From the IMG/VR virus record IMGVR_UViG_3300035130_000185, positions 1-32,077 of that record: a stretch of DNA of 32,077 nucleotides. One strand, given 5' to 3'. A model generated the notes under the pieces. It made no database searches. It was not told where the DNA came from and saw only the letters and a list, made by a program, of their open reading frames with translations. The DNA comes from a virus. Below, piece after piece: positions 6,598 through 12,421 of this stretch. Numbering within the stretch: the first letter of the stretch is position 1; every line of letters begins with the position of its first letter. The translations under genes were made by a program, and so were the position numbers.

Positions 6598-6710
6598 GAA
6601 AGTCGGGGAGTCGGCATGGTGGCGCGCGCTGGAGCCCATCCCTCAGCAGAGCGGGCAAGCTCCAGTCGAGGGCCGTTGCAGGCCATGCACCGCCGCCCTG
6701 GGCGTCGAGG

Positions 6711-6807
6711 AGGGGACACCAGCAGACGTGCTGCGTCGGCGTCCTGCGGGGTGGCGGCTGTCCCCTACGTGGCGTAGCGCGGCCTCTCGCGGCTGTCGGC
6801 GGGGACA
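6711..6807. promoter_or_regulatory. Mutually exclusive hairpins between units B and C
   Basis: The central TGTCCCCT (6759-6766) can pair perfectly with AGGGGACA at 6711-6718 (8 bp) or with GGGGACA at 6801-6807 (7 bp). Three-part arrangements of this kind are typical of attenuators or RNA switches. It lies in the gene-free interval 6598-6839, after the last gene of unit B and before the unit C promoter; nothing else is recognised in that interval. Confidence 0.45.
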
Positions 6808-6839
6808 ACGAGATGCTTTGGGGTATGCGGGGGCGGCTA

Positions 6840-7058
6840 TCAGGCCGCCCCTCCGTACACCAGCGGATGGCGCAGGAATCGGCGCAGGGCGTCGCCGTTG
6901 GCGTTGGGCACGCGGCCGGTGCCGCCGCAGCGGCCACACCCGCCGCTGCGGGCGTCGAGGCCGTCGCGGGGGAGTCCGTTCCCGTGGCACCGTGGGCATA
7001 CCGCCTCCAACTCGATTCGCGTTCCGTCGCTGAGTTCGAGGATAGTCAGAGCTGCCAT
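6840..7058 (-). CDS. DnaJ-type zinc-knuckle protein (72 aa)
   Basis: Two CxxCxGxG-type knuckles, CPRCHGNG (21-28) and CGRCGGTG (41-48), form one DnaJ-like zinc centre, as in many small phage and RNA-binding proteins. A short beta-rich N-terminus (AALTILELSDGTRIELEAV) precedes it. ATG 7058 follows GAGGAGGG. It is the last gene of unit B; the DnaJ J-domain itself is absent, so this is not a co-chaperone. Confidence 0.8.
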   Translation of the reverse strand: MAALTILELSDGTRIELEAVCPRCHGNGLPRDGLDARSGGCGRCGGTGRVPNANGDALRRFLRHPLVYGGAA

Positions 7059-7094
7059 TGCGAGCCCTCCTCGCAGGCGATAGCAGCGTGGACC

Positions 7095-7114
7095 CGGGGC
7101 CGTCCCTGGCCCCG
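7095..7114 (-). promoter_or_regulatory. 7-bp hairpin ahead of the zinc-knuckle gene
   Basis: CGGGGCC (7095-7101) and GGCCCCG (7108-7114) enclose six bases. It stands in the 100-base gap between genes at 7159 and 7058 and belongs to the pattern of GC hairpins ahead of unit B genes. Confidence 0.45.
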
Positions 7115-7158
7115 TCGCTGCCGACTGTGAAAGCTCGGCCACTACGTGCGGTCGTGGT

Positions 7159-7383
7159 TCATTGGCTCTCCTCCAACATGCTCTCCAGGAGCGCGTGGGC
7201 GGCCGCCCACTCCTCACGCTCCCTGCGGTACTCGGCGAGGATTTCGCGCCGGGTCTTGCCGCTCTCCCCATACTGGCGGTCCAGGAGGGCGGGAGAAGCC
7301 CCGACGAATGCGCGCTCGGCTCGTTCGAGGTCGTCGCCCTTGGCGTCGGCGACGATTCGGCGTAGTTTGGTGGCGGGGTCCAT
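7159..7383 (-). CDS. Hypothetical helical protein (74 aa)
   Basis: ATG 7383 is preceded by AAAGGAG. The product (MDPATKLRRIVADAKGDDLERAERAF...) is highly charged and helical; GASPALLDRQYGESGKTRREIL followed by an acidic helix suggests a small helical bundle. No membrane segment, signal or metal site. Its neighbour upstream is a 27-residue membrane peptide whose stop overlaps its ribosome-binding site. Confidence 0.75.
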   Translation of the reverse strand: MDPATKLRRIVADAKGDDLERAERAFVGASPALLDRQYGESGKTRREILAEYRREREEWAAAHALLESMLEESQ

Positions 7384-7395
7384 GCCATTCTCCTT

Positions 7396-7479
7396 TCATC
7401 TGAGCCATGGCGAGTCGCTCGCCCAGCACCAGAGGGCGAGGGCGAGCGCGGCGATGATGAACGCGAGCCACAGCGGCAT
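7396..7479 (-). CDS. 27-residue single-pass membrane peptide
   Basis: ATG 7479 stands one base after the preceding stop with GGGAGGAG about seven bases upstream; the reading frame ends at TGA 7398-7396, inside the leader of the next gene. Residues 3-19 (LWLAFIIAALALALWCW) form a single hydrophobic helix flanked by short polar ends. Peptides like this act in phages as small inhibitors, holin-like or envelope-modifying factors; which applies here is unknown. It is too short for routine gene callers. Confidence 0.7.
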   Translation of the reverse strand: MPLWLAFIIAALALALWCWASDSPWLR

Positions 7480-7480
7480 G

Positions 7481-7693
7481 TCAGCACTCCTCCCGAAGGG
7501 TCTGCGCTAGCGCGCGCATCGCGCCGGCCACGGCGCGCGCCGCGTCGGCGGCGCCGGCCGCGTTAGGCCACGAGATGTCCGGGCAAACCGCCGCCGCGTC
7601 GAGTTCCGCGGCCACGTGGTGGAGGCCCACCACGCCATCGCTGAGCACAGCGGCGGCGGATTCCCGAAACTGCCGTAGGCTCTCGTCGTTCAT
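7481..7693 (-). CDS. Hypothetical Ala-rich helical protein (70 aa)
   Basis: Starts MNDESLRQFRESAAAVLSD at ATG 7693 with GGAAGGAG upstream; an ATG 51 bases earlier lacks a ribosome-binding site. Alternating small/hydrophobic residues (VVGLHHVAAELDAAAVC, AADAARAVAGAMRALAQTL) suggest two amphipathic helices. Function unknown. The 200 bases upstream (7694-7894) hold no convincing gene. Confidence 0.7.
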   Translation of the reverse strand: MNDESLRQFRESAAAVLSDGVVGLHHVAAELDAAAVCPDISWPNAAGAADAARAVAGAMRALAQTLREEC

Positions 7694-7894
7694 GTCACTC
7701 TCCTTCCTTCGCGGCGTCGACCTGGGCAAGTGCAGGCGCCGCATGGTGTTGGGGCGTGGGGAGCCCCAGAATCGGGCCGGGCGTCGACCTCCTCGTGGTT
7801 GAGCCCGACGCGAGCGGGCTGCGGGGGGTAGGGTCGCAGTTGGCCCCGCCCGCGCCGAGCGGATGTCAGGCTACCCCTTTCGCCCTCCGTGTGG

Positions 7895-8341
7895 TCAGTC
7901 CTCGACGGCCTCGGCGGCATACGCTGTCGCGGCGCGGGCGGCGGCCTGTGCGCTCGCCGCGTCGTCGAACAGGTAGCCGCGGAAATCGCCACAGTCCCAA
8001 AACGTGCCGTCGCCACCCGCGATTTCGCGAGCTGACAGTCTCCCAACGATGGCCTCAACGTGCTCCGGTGTTCCGTTGGGCACGAAAACGCACCAGCATG
8101 TGTCGTATTCCTCGACGGCGCCATCCGCCTCTAGCGCGGCCTCGACTTGTGCGGGGTCGGGCGCGGGGGTGCTGTCCGCCGCCAGGATGATCCTGGGATC
8201 GTTGTGATCGTCAGTCCAGCCTGCCAGCGCTGTGCCCGTCGGATACGCCTCCCAGGCGTCGGTCACTGCCTCGGCGGCAGGGTGTGGCCGGTAGACTGCG
8301 ACCAGCCCTGCGGTCACAACCCAAACCCGTTGTGCGTCCAT
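7895..8341 (-). CDS. Hypothetical protein (148 aa)
   Basis: ATG 8341 follows TTGGAGGTAGTGAC, the conserved end of a repeated leader. The product (MDAQRVWVVTAGLVAVYRP...) mixes short strands and helices with a central EEYDTCWCVFVPNGTPEHVEAIV and a C-terminal Ala-rich helix after DGTFWDCGDFRGYLFDD. No recognised family. It is the largest gene downstream of the repeated hairpin leaders. Confidence 0.75.
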   Translation of the reverse strand: MDAQRVWVVTAGLVAVYRPHPAAEAVTDAWEAYPTGTALAGWTDDHNDPRIILAADSTPAPDPAQVEAALEADGAVEEYDTCWCVFVPNGTPEHVEAIVGRLSAREIAGGDGTFWDCGDFRGYLFDDAASAQAAARAATAYAAEAVED

Positions 8342-8343
8342 GT

Positions 8344-8432
8344 CACTACCTCCAATCCTGGAGTGCGCCAGGTCGCCCCGCGCGACGGCACGGGCTGGGA
8401 GGCGGTGTCGCAGCACCGCCCCCGGAGCCCAG
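8344..8432 (-). ncRNA. Repeated structured leader, copy 1
   Basis: Read on the minus strand: an outer CTGGG/CCCAG stem (8428-8432/8395-8399) around GGCGGTG/CACCGCC (8401-8407/8414-8420), then a GGGGCGA box, a CCTGG/CCAGG hairpin (8368-8372/8357-8361) with loop CGCACT, and finally ATTGGAGGTAGTG, which provides the ribosome-binding site. Bases 8344-8379 match copy 2 at 35 of 36 positions. Confidence 0.6.
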
Positions 8433-8436
8433 GCCG

Positions 8437-8685
8437 TCAGCGGACGATGCCGGACTCGTGCAGGTGGGCGTACCAGGTCTTGCCCGCATCGTCGGGGTCC
8501 GGCGTAGCCACGATGTAGCGATCGTCCTGCACCGGACCGCGCGGCGTCTGCCGCGTCTGGTGGATGGTGCATTCGATGCAGATCGGCGTGCCCGCCGGGA
8601 AGTTGCGCATGTCCCCGGTCAGGCGATTCGGATCGCCGCCCATACCACGCTGAGAGTAAAACGTGCCTGCCACCATGGTCTCCAT
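8437..8685 (-). CDS. Hypothetical small beta protein (82 aa)
   Basis: Starts METMVAGTFYSQRGMGG at ATG 8685, behind ATTGGGGGTAGTGCG. It contains ICIECTIHQT and a YIVATPDPDDAGKTWYAHL strand-turn-strand region. The METMVAG and MEMQISL starts of this and the next gene share leader sequence, so the cassette layout is repeated even though the proteins differ. No known domain. Confidence 0.72.
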   Translation of the reverse strand: METMVAGTFYSQRGMGGDPNRLTGDMRNFPAGTPICIECTIHQTRQTPRGPVQDDRYIVATPDPDDAGKTWYAHLHESGIVR

Positions 8686-8687
8686 CG

Positions 8688-8776
8688 CACTACCCCCAAT
8701 CCTGGAGTGCGCCAGGTCGCCCCCGACGACGGCCGGGGCTGGGGCGCCCCCGCGAGGGCGCCCGGAGCCCAGGTCG
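8688..8776 (-). ncRNA. Repeated structured leader, copy 2
   Basis: Same order as copy 1: GGGCGCCC arms at about 8742-8765 forming a GC hairpin, a GGGGCGA box, CCTGG/CCAGG (8712-8716/8701-8705) with loop CGCACT, then ATTGGGGGTAGTG just ahead of ATG 8685. Sequence outside 8688-8723 differs from copy 1 but keeps the large hairpin. Confidence 0.6.
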
Positions 8777-8980
8777 TCACTTTGCCAAGTGGTCGTGTAC
8801 CAGCGCGCGCCAGTACTCACGATCCTCTTGGCTCGGCTTGCAGGTGTAGTTAGCCGGCCCTAGAGACGAGCCGCGCCAGTGCCCACCGGCAATGTCGAGC
8901 TCGGGCAGGCTACCGCTGTAGTGGCGATAGGTGCCGCGGTACCGTTTGCCGTCTACCGTCAGGCTGATCTGCATCTCCAT
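8777..8980 (-). CDS. Hypothetical protein (67 aa)
   Basis: Starts MEMQISLTVDGKRYRGTYRHY at ATG 8980 after ATTGGGGGTAGTGCG. The N-terminus predicts a beta hairpin (ISLTVDGKRYRGTYR) and the C-terminus a helix (EDREYWRALVHDHL). Size and order fit a single-domain early peptide. No family recognised. Confidence 0.72.
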   Translation of the reverse strand: MEMQISLTVDGKRYRGTYRHYSGSLPELDIAGGHWRGSSLGPANYTCKPSQEDREYWRALVHDHLAK

Positions 8981-8982
8981 CG

Positions 8983-9077
8983 CACTACCCCCAATCTGGC
9001 GTAGCGGCCAGTCGCCCCGCGCGGCGGCGCAGGCGCCGGCCGTGCGCCCGCAGGCGGGCCGGCGTCGGGGCCGCGGC
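8983..9077 (-). ncRNA. Repeated structured leader, copy 3 with compensatory changes
   Basis: Keeps the GGGGCGA box and ATTGGGGGTAGTG end but the small hairpin is now CTGGC/GCCAG (9007-9011/8996-9000) with loop CGCTAC. Three of five pairs differ from copies 1 and 2 and all remain complementary. A larger GC hairpin rich in GCCGGCC lies upstream (about 9032-9062). Confidence 0.6.
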
Positions 9078-9335
9078 TCACGTGCCTTTGCGCACCCCAC
9101 GGACAAGGCTCGCTTGCTCGGAAGCAAGCAGCCCGCCATGTCGGGCGCGCTCGTGTATCTCGGCCATTTCCGACAGGTCGCAGGCGCGATAGAAGCGCGC
9201 CCAGTCGAAGCGCGGGTTGTCTTGGGCGCACAGCTCGGCCAGCGCATGGCCAAGTTCCTCGGCGGGGCCGAGCCCATGCCGCTCGCGCCAGCCGGCAACG
9301 AGTTCCGCTAGCGCCTTGAAATGCCGCTTCGTCAT
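9078..9335 (-). CDS. Small phage protein starting MTKRHFKALAE (85 aa)
   Basis: The N-terminus MTKRHFKALAELVAGWRERHG resembles a widespread group of short phage proteins beginning MTKKHFEALA, whose role is unknown. The middle (LGHALAELCAQDNPRFDWARFYRAC) is helical. ATG 9335 is preferred to GTG 9338; the leader ends AGGGGGTAGTGTG. Downstream of it comes leader copy 3. Confidence 0.78.
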   Translation of the reverse strand: MTKRHFKALAELVAGWRERHGLGPAEELGHALAELCAQDNPRFDWARFYRACDLSEMAEIHERARHGGLLASEQASLVRGVRKGT

Positions 9336-9398
9336 CACACTACCCCCTGTCTTGCCCGTCCGGGCCGGCCCGCCTCGGCGGCGGCGGGTGCCGTTGGG

Positions 9399-9572
9399 TC
9401 AGTCTACCGTCCACACGGGCGCATCGCCCGCGCATGAGTACGGCCGGCCCTTGTGGTCGCGGCAGTGCATCCGGTCGCGGCGGCCATGCTCGCGCAACGT
9501 GTGCCGGAGCGGCTTGTGGGCGACAGGGCGGAACTGCTGCCCGTCGGCGAAATCGCGCAAGGGCTTCTGCAT
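9399..9572 (-). CDS. Small basic protein (57 aa)
   Basis: Starts MQKPLRDFADGQQFRPVAHKPLRHTL at ATG 9572 with GGAGGGTGGAG about ten bases upstream. His/Arg-rich with two cysteines (RMHCRDHKGRPYSCAG) that with histidines might bind metal. Net positive charge suggests nucleic-acid contact. Nothing specific recognised. Confidence 0.65.
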   Translation of the reverse strand: MQKPLRDFADGQQFRPVAHKPLRHTLREHGRRDRMHCRDHKGRPYSCAGDAPVWTVD

Positions 9573-9601
9573 GTCGTGTCTCCACCCTCCCGTTGCGGCG
9601 G

Positions 9602-10282
9602 TCACGCGCTGCACAGCGCGTCCTCGAGAGTCTGGATTGCGAGCCGCAGGTTGCCCTTGGCGGCGCGCATGATGGCCACGTAGTATCCATCGTCGTGCCC
9701 GTCCACCCCCTCGGCCTGCGCGATCTGCCGGAGCCGCTGCGCCCCCGCGCCCGCGGCCCCGCGCGACTCGGCCATCCCCTCGGCGCTCAGGCATAGCGGG
9801 GCGAACCGCGAGCAAAACGCGCCCGTGCTCCCGCCCGGCAGCTCGCCGGGCCGGTCCGTCGTCGTGAGTAGGATCGCACGCTTGCGTATCCCCGCTTCGG
9901 CCATCGTGAGGAGCCGCGTTACGGCGGCGGGGGAGAGCTGGTGGGCCTCCTCCACTATCAACACGCGCCAGCCCGACGCAAACAGCGTGCTCTCTGCCCA
10001 TTGATCGTCAATGTCGGCAAGTTCCGCGCTCGCGCGCGTGCTCGATACCCGCATGATGCTGTAGCCATCATCCGAGGCCCCAAGCTCGATTGTCGCGAGG
10101 AGCCGCGCCAGCGTGGATTTCCCGCAACCGCTGGGGCCGCACAGGCACAGGTTCAGCGGATACCCGCTCTCCCGCGCCCGCGCGGCGCGGTCCCTGGCCT
10201 GTCTGACGGCGGTCTGCCCCCGACTCGGCACGGCGAAGCCCCCATAGTCGCGAGGAGCCCACTTGTGTTCCCACGTGCTCAT
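9602..10282 (-). CDS. AAA+ ATPase, clamp-loader (DnaX/RFC)-like
   Basis: The 226-residue product has Walker A GPSGCGKST (49-57), Walker B WRVLIVEEAHQL (105-116), sensor 1 ILLTTTD (137-143), an arginine-finger-like CSRF (R159) and a sensor 2/lid region GNLRLAIQTLE (210-220). The last resembles the G-x-R-x-A-x-x-x-L-E of clamp loaders and DnaX. It is shorter than DnaX, lacking the zinc module and the C-terminal oligomerisation domain. ATG 10282 follows AGGAGGG and overlaps the preceding stop as ATGA. It likely works in phage DNA replication, loading a clamp or remodelling a replisome factor; no clamp or polymerase is in this window. Confidence 0.82.
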   Translation of the reverse strand: MSTWEHKWAPRDYGGFAVPSRGQTAVRQARDRAARARESGYPLNLCLCGPSGCGKSTLARLLATIELGASDDGYSIMRVSSTRASAELADIDDQWAESTLFASGWRVLIVEEAHQLSPAAVTRLLTMAEAGIRKRAILLTTTDRPGELPGGSTGAFCSRFAPLCLSAEGMAESRGAAGAGAQRLRQIAQAEGVDGHDDGYYVAIMRAAKGNLRLAIQTLEDALCSA

Positions 10283-10485
10283 GCCTTGCCCTCCTCGCGT
10301 TGACGGGCCTGTAGCGTCACGTCCTGGCAGTCGCGGCGGGCCATGTCGAAGGCGCGGCGCACGGCCTTATTCTGGCCGGCGACTTGATCCGCCGTGACGA
10401 TCTTCTCCCAGCCCTTCGCACGGTCGCGCAGGCGCCAAACCGCAAGCTCCGGGCACCAGTGAATGTCAAACAAGCGCTCGATCAT
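10279..10485 (-). CDS. Hypothetical protein (68 aa)
   Basis: Starts MIERLFDIHWCPELAVWRLRDRAKGW at ATG 10485 after GGGGGTAGACC. A beta-beta-helix layout with an Ala/Arg helix (NKAVRRAFDMARRDCQD) recalls short DUF2188-type proteins, but the match is weak. ATGA coupling to the AAA+ gene suggests they act together. Confidence 0.7.
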   Translation of the reverse strand: MIERLFDIHWCPELAVWRLRDRAKGWEKIVTADQVAGQNKAVRRAFDMARRDCQDVTLQARQREEGKA

Positions 10486-10591
10486 GGTCTACCCCCTTCT
10501 CCCCGGTTGCGACGGCCGGCCACGGCGGCCGGCCCCAAGCCCGCGCCGCGCTCCCCAGCGGCGGGGGCCTGGAGCCTGGCGGTCTAGTGGC

Positions 10592-10822
10592 CTAGAGCAC
10601 GAAGTACGTTGCTGGCCCCCGCACGCCATGTTGCAACGCGGCCACGTAGGCATGCCGTGCGCGGCGCAGGCGCTCGATTTCCTTCCGCGCGTTCAGGTGG
10701 TCGTCATAGCTACCATGAAGCCAGGCGGCGGCTCGTGCGGCCTCGAGCGCCGCAATGGCCGGGCCACTGCGCTCGCGCGCCGCGTCCCGGTCCGCCGCAT
10801 GCGGAGTATAGGTCATGGCCAT
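10592..10822 (-). CDS. Hypothetical helical protein (76 aa)
   Basis: ATG 10822 follows AGGGGCCACACC; a second in-frame ATG lies at 10816. The product (MAMTYTPHAADRDAARERSG...) is a two-helix protein with a highly charged middle (YDDHLNARKEIERLRRARHAYV). No motif. The leader upstream contains the closed-stem element 10842-10905 and a short overlapping reading frame. Confidence 0.7.
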   Translation of the reverse strand: MAMTYTPHAADRDAARERSGPAIAALEAARAAAWLHGSYDDHLNARKEIERLRRARHAYVAALQHGVRGPATYFVL

Positions 10823-10832
10823 GGTGTGGCCC

Positions 10833-10934
10833 CTACATGGCGCGACCCCCGCACCGTGGCAAACGGCCGGCACGCAGGAGCGCGCCGACACCGGCGGGGG
10901 GTCGCATTGCGGTAAGTGTAGCAGTCAACCGCAC
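10833..10934 (-). CDS. Possible 33-codon leader peptide
   Basis: GTG 10934 is preceded by exactly the same 15-base context as GTG 11190 of the next gene (CACGGAGGGCAAACC). The frame ends TAG eleven bases before ATG 10822. The peptide is Arg/Ala/Pro/Leu-rich without known motifs. It may be translated as a regulatory leader, or be an accident within the structured element 10842-10905. Confidence 0.33.
   Translation of the reverse strand: MRLTATLTAMRPPAGVGALLRAGRLPRCGGRAM
10842..10905 (-). promoter_or_regulatory. Leader element closed by a 9-bp perfect stem
   Basis: GCGACCCCC (10842-10850) and GGGGGTCGC (10897-10905) enclose 46 bases that contain smaller hairpins (for example CCGT/ACGG). It sits ahead of the gene at 10822 and could shut or expose its ribosome-binding site. 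Confidence 0.5.
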
Positions 10935-10959
10935 GGTTTGCCCTCCGTGCTCTGTGGAA

Positions 10960-11190
10960 TCAGGACTCCATGTGGGCGCGCCGTTCCTCCGCCTCGGCGC
11001 GGATGGCGCGTACGGCCTGCGCTACGGCGGTGGCGTCCCGCCCGTAGGCCGAGCCAATCATCACCTCGGCGGCGACCGCTTGCCCCTCGGCGTAGGCGAG
11101 GCCGATGGGATCGGCGGCGCGCCGGATATCACGCCGAGCGCAATGCCGCAGGCTAGCCAGCGCCGATCGTACGTCGTTCAGGGTTGCCAC
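10960..11190 (-). CDS. Hypothetical protein, first gene of unit B (76 aa)
   Basis: Starts with GTG 11190 (MATLNDVRSALASLRHCARR...) behind GGAGGG, about 60 bases downstream of a promoter -10. Ala-rich and helical throughout, ending in an acidic helix (IRAEAEERRAHMES). The start codon and ribosome-binding site lie in a small CACGG/CCGTG hairpin (11188-11205) that is repeated exactly at 10932-10949. Function unknown. Confidence 0.7.
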   Translation of the reverse strand: MATLNDVRSALASLRHCARRDIRRAADPIGLAYAEGQAVAAEVMIGSAYGRDATAVAQAVRAIRAEAEERRAHMES

Positions 11191-11248
11191 GGTTTGCCCT
11201 CCGTGGGGGTGGCGGGTTCGCAGGCGACTGCCGCCCGCGTCGCCCTCC

Positions 11249-11276
11249 ATTGTAGCGCCGCCGCCGGGCCCGTCAA
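11249..11276 (-). promoter_or_regulatory. Sigma-70-type promoter of minus-strand unit B
   Basis: TTGACG (11276-11271) and TACAAT (11254-11249) are 16 bases apart. The two hexamers are identical to those of the unit A promoter at 16248-16276, and TGGA follows the -10 in both, suggesting a shared phage early-promoter type. Leader bases 11212-11244 contain two short interleaved complementary pairs. Confidence 0.8.
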
Positions 11277-11682
11277 GGACCTTTTCCGATTCACACGATC
11301 TTCTTTTTCGTGCTACCGCACCGTGGCGAGCGCTCGACTTACGACGACGCCAAGCCCCTGCGCGTAGCACAACCAGACGCAATCGTGCTACCACCGCGCA
11401 CAGAGCGAGTAACACGTTGCGCGCTTTTCGTGTCATGCAGCCCGACATGCGCGGCAAGTGTATCAGGACGCAACACTTGTCACCAAGTCCCCCCGCGCGT
11501 AAGATCTCCAGAGCAAGCCCGTGGCGCTCCTCCCGGCCCGGCCGGATCGGATCTGTATGCGCCCCTCCCGGAGTCACCGCGCCTCCCTACGGGATGGGCC
11601 ACATGAGGTAATGTCGGGGCGGGCCCGGCGAGCATTGCAATTTGCATTGCTCTTGCTTCGCAGTGTGGCCGTAAAATGTGGC

Positions 11683-11697
11683 TGGCACGGCGTTTGC
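11683..11697 (+). promoter_or_regulatory. Sigma-54-like -24/-12 motif
   Basis: TGGCAC, five bases, TTGC matches the sigma-54 consensus with the right GG-to-GC spacing. No + strand gene follows within 500 bases, so it may be fortuitous or may drive an untranslated transcript. Confidence 0.25.
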
Positions 11698-11734
11698 GGC
11701 GATAAGCCATAAAATCCATTATCAGACGGACATG

Positions 11735-11769
11735 GCACCTAAGCCCTTGGCACGCCTGGCGTTAGGTGC
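11735..11769. repeat. 8-bp inverted repeat with 19-base centre
   Basis: GCACCTAA (11735-11742) and TTAGGTGC (11762-11769) are exactly complementary; the centre contains CCTTGGCA and CCTGGCG. Could be a protein-binding site or a hairpin in a transcript crossing the region. Confidence 0.5.
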
Positions 11770-12129
11770 GAGCTAGAGCCCTGGCCGGTGGGCCAAGGGG
11801 GTCAGATCGGGGCCAGATCGGCCCCGGATAAGGCCAGGACTGGCCCTCGCCCGGCAATCCTGGGGCGGTCTGAGGGCGATCTGGTGCCTGTCCGGTGGCC
11901 GCGCGACGGCCACGGCGCGTCACCGCCGCACACGACGTAAATCCCGATTGCCGTAGGAGATAGGGCAATCGCAACGCGAAAGTCAAAGTCGCCCGCGTTT
12001 CTCGAATACATGCCAGTGCTGGGTGAGCATAACCTTTGGTACCTGGGGTAGGTACGGCCCTGGGGTAAGAGAGAGAGAGAAGAGGGGAGGGGGTGCATGG
12101 CCGGGATCAGGGCCGGCTGGACCGGCCGG

Positions 12130-12153
12130 AACCGGATCCGGATCCGGAACCGG
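12130..12153. repeat. Four tandem AWCCGG hexamers
   Basis: AACCGG, ATCCGG, ATCCGG, AACCGG run head to tail, next to the hairpin GGCCGG/CCGGCC (12111-12116/12122-12127). Dense CCGG and GGATCC sites; function unknown. Confidence 0.6.
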
Positions 12154-12199
12154 GAGAAGATCCATGGGGTAGCCTGGGGTAGTAGGGGAGGCCGTGGGC

Positions 12200-12421
12200 T
12201 CAGCCGCATGGCCGTGTGCGCTGCGCCTGCTGCTTGGAGATCGGGAGTGCGCAGAGGAGGATGTGTGCTCTTTCGGGCTCGACCTCGCGGAGGTGGTTGA
12301 GGCGGTCGATGGGGTGTGTCTCGATGGTGATGGTGTGCCAGTCGATGAGTTCTGGTCTGCCCGTGGGGCAGCGGGGCAGGTCCATGATGGTGACGAGCCA
12401 GTGCTCAGTGGGCGTCGGCAT
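12200..12421 (-). CDS. MPxPTE-family small protein (73 aa), end of unit A
   Basis: Starts MPTPTEHWLVTIMDLPRC at ATG 12421 and overlaps the preceding gene by 17 bases. Shares the MP(T/I)PTE N-terminus with the genes at 14308, 14727 and 15094, which points to duplication of the gene start and leader. The body predicts a beta-alpha fold (DWHTITIETHPIDRLNHLREVEPERAHILLCAL) with a basic tail. Unknown function. Confidence 0.68.
   Translation of the reverse strand: MPTPTEHWLVTIMDLPRCPTGRPELIDWHTITIETHPIDRLNHLREVEPERAHILLCALPISKQQAQRTRPCG

Larger units (their letters stand above)
11277..12199. other. 0.9 kb gene-free region with repeats; candidate origin or control region
   Basis: No frame has a ribosome-binding site plus protein-like composition. 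The region contains the most A+T-rich patch of the left arm (about 11630-11730, with TGCAATTTGCA palindrome at 11637-11647), an 8-bp inverted repeat (11735-11769), hairpins GGGGCC/GGCCCC and GGCCAG/CTGGCC at about 11815-11850, four TGGGGTA repeats (about 12042-12184), a GA-rich purine tract (12067-12093) and tandem AWCCGG hexamers. Such features are often found near phage origins, but no iteron set or DnaA box is convincing. Confidence 0.4.

Noticed and set aside
6592-6620. Rightward promoter using TTGACA in the palindrome
   Set aside because: The matching -10 (CATGGT) is poor and no + strand gene follows.
7690-8124. Minus-strand frame containing GACTCPGRR in the gap 7694-7894
   Set aside because: Most of it overlaps the 7895-8341 gene out of frame. 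The gap portion has no ATG, GTG or TTG start behind the GGAGGG present at about 7884. GGGGTAG/CTACCCC complementarity in the gap suggests leader structure instead.
11480-11719. Minus-strand 79-codon frame starting MDFMAYRRKRR
   Set aside because: Starts in the A+T-rich patch without a Shine-Dalgarno and degenerates into Pro/Gly/Arg low complexity.
12025-12035. DnaA-box-like TTATGCTCA (minus strand)
   Set aside because: Two mismatches from TTATCCACA and no second copy nearby; not enough to call an origin.
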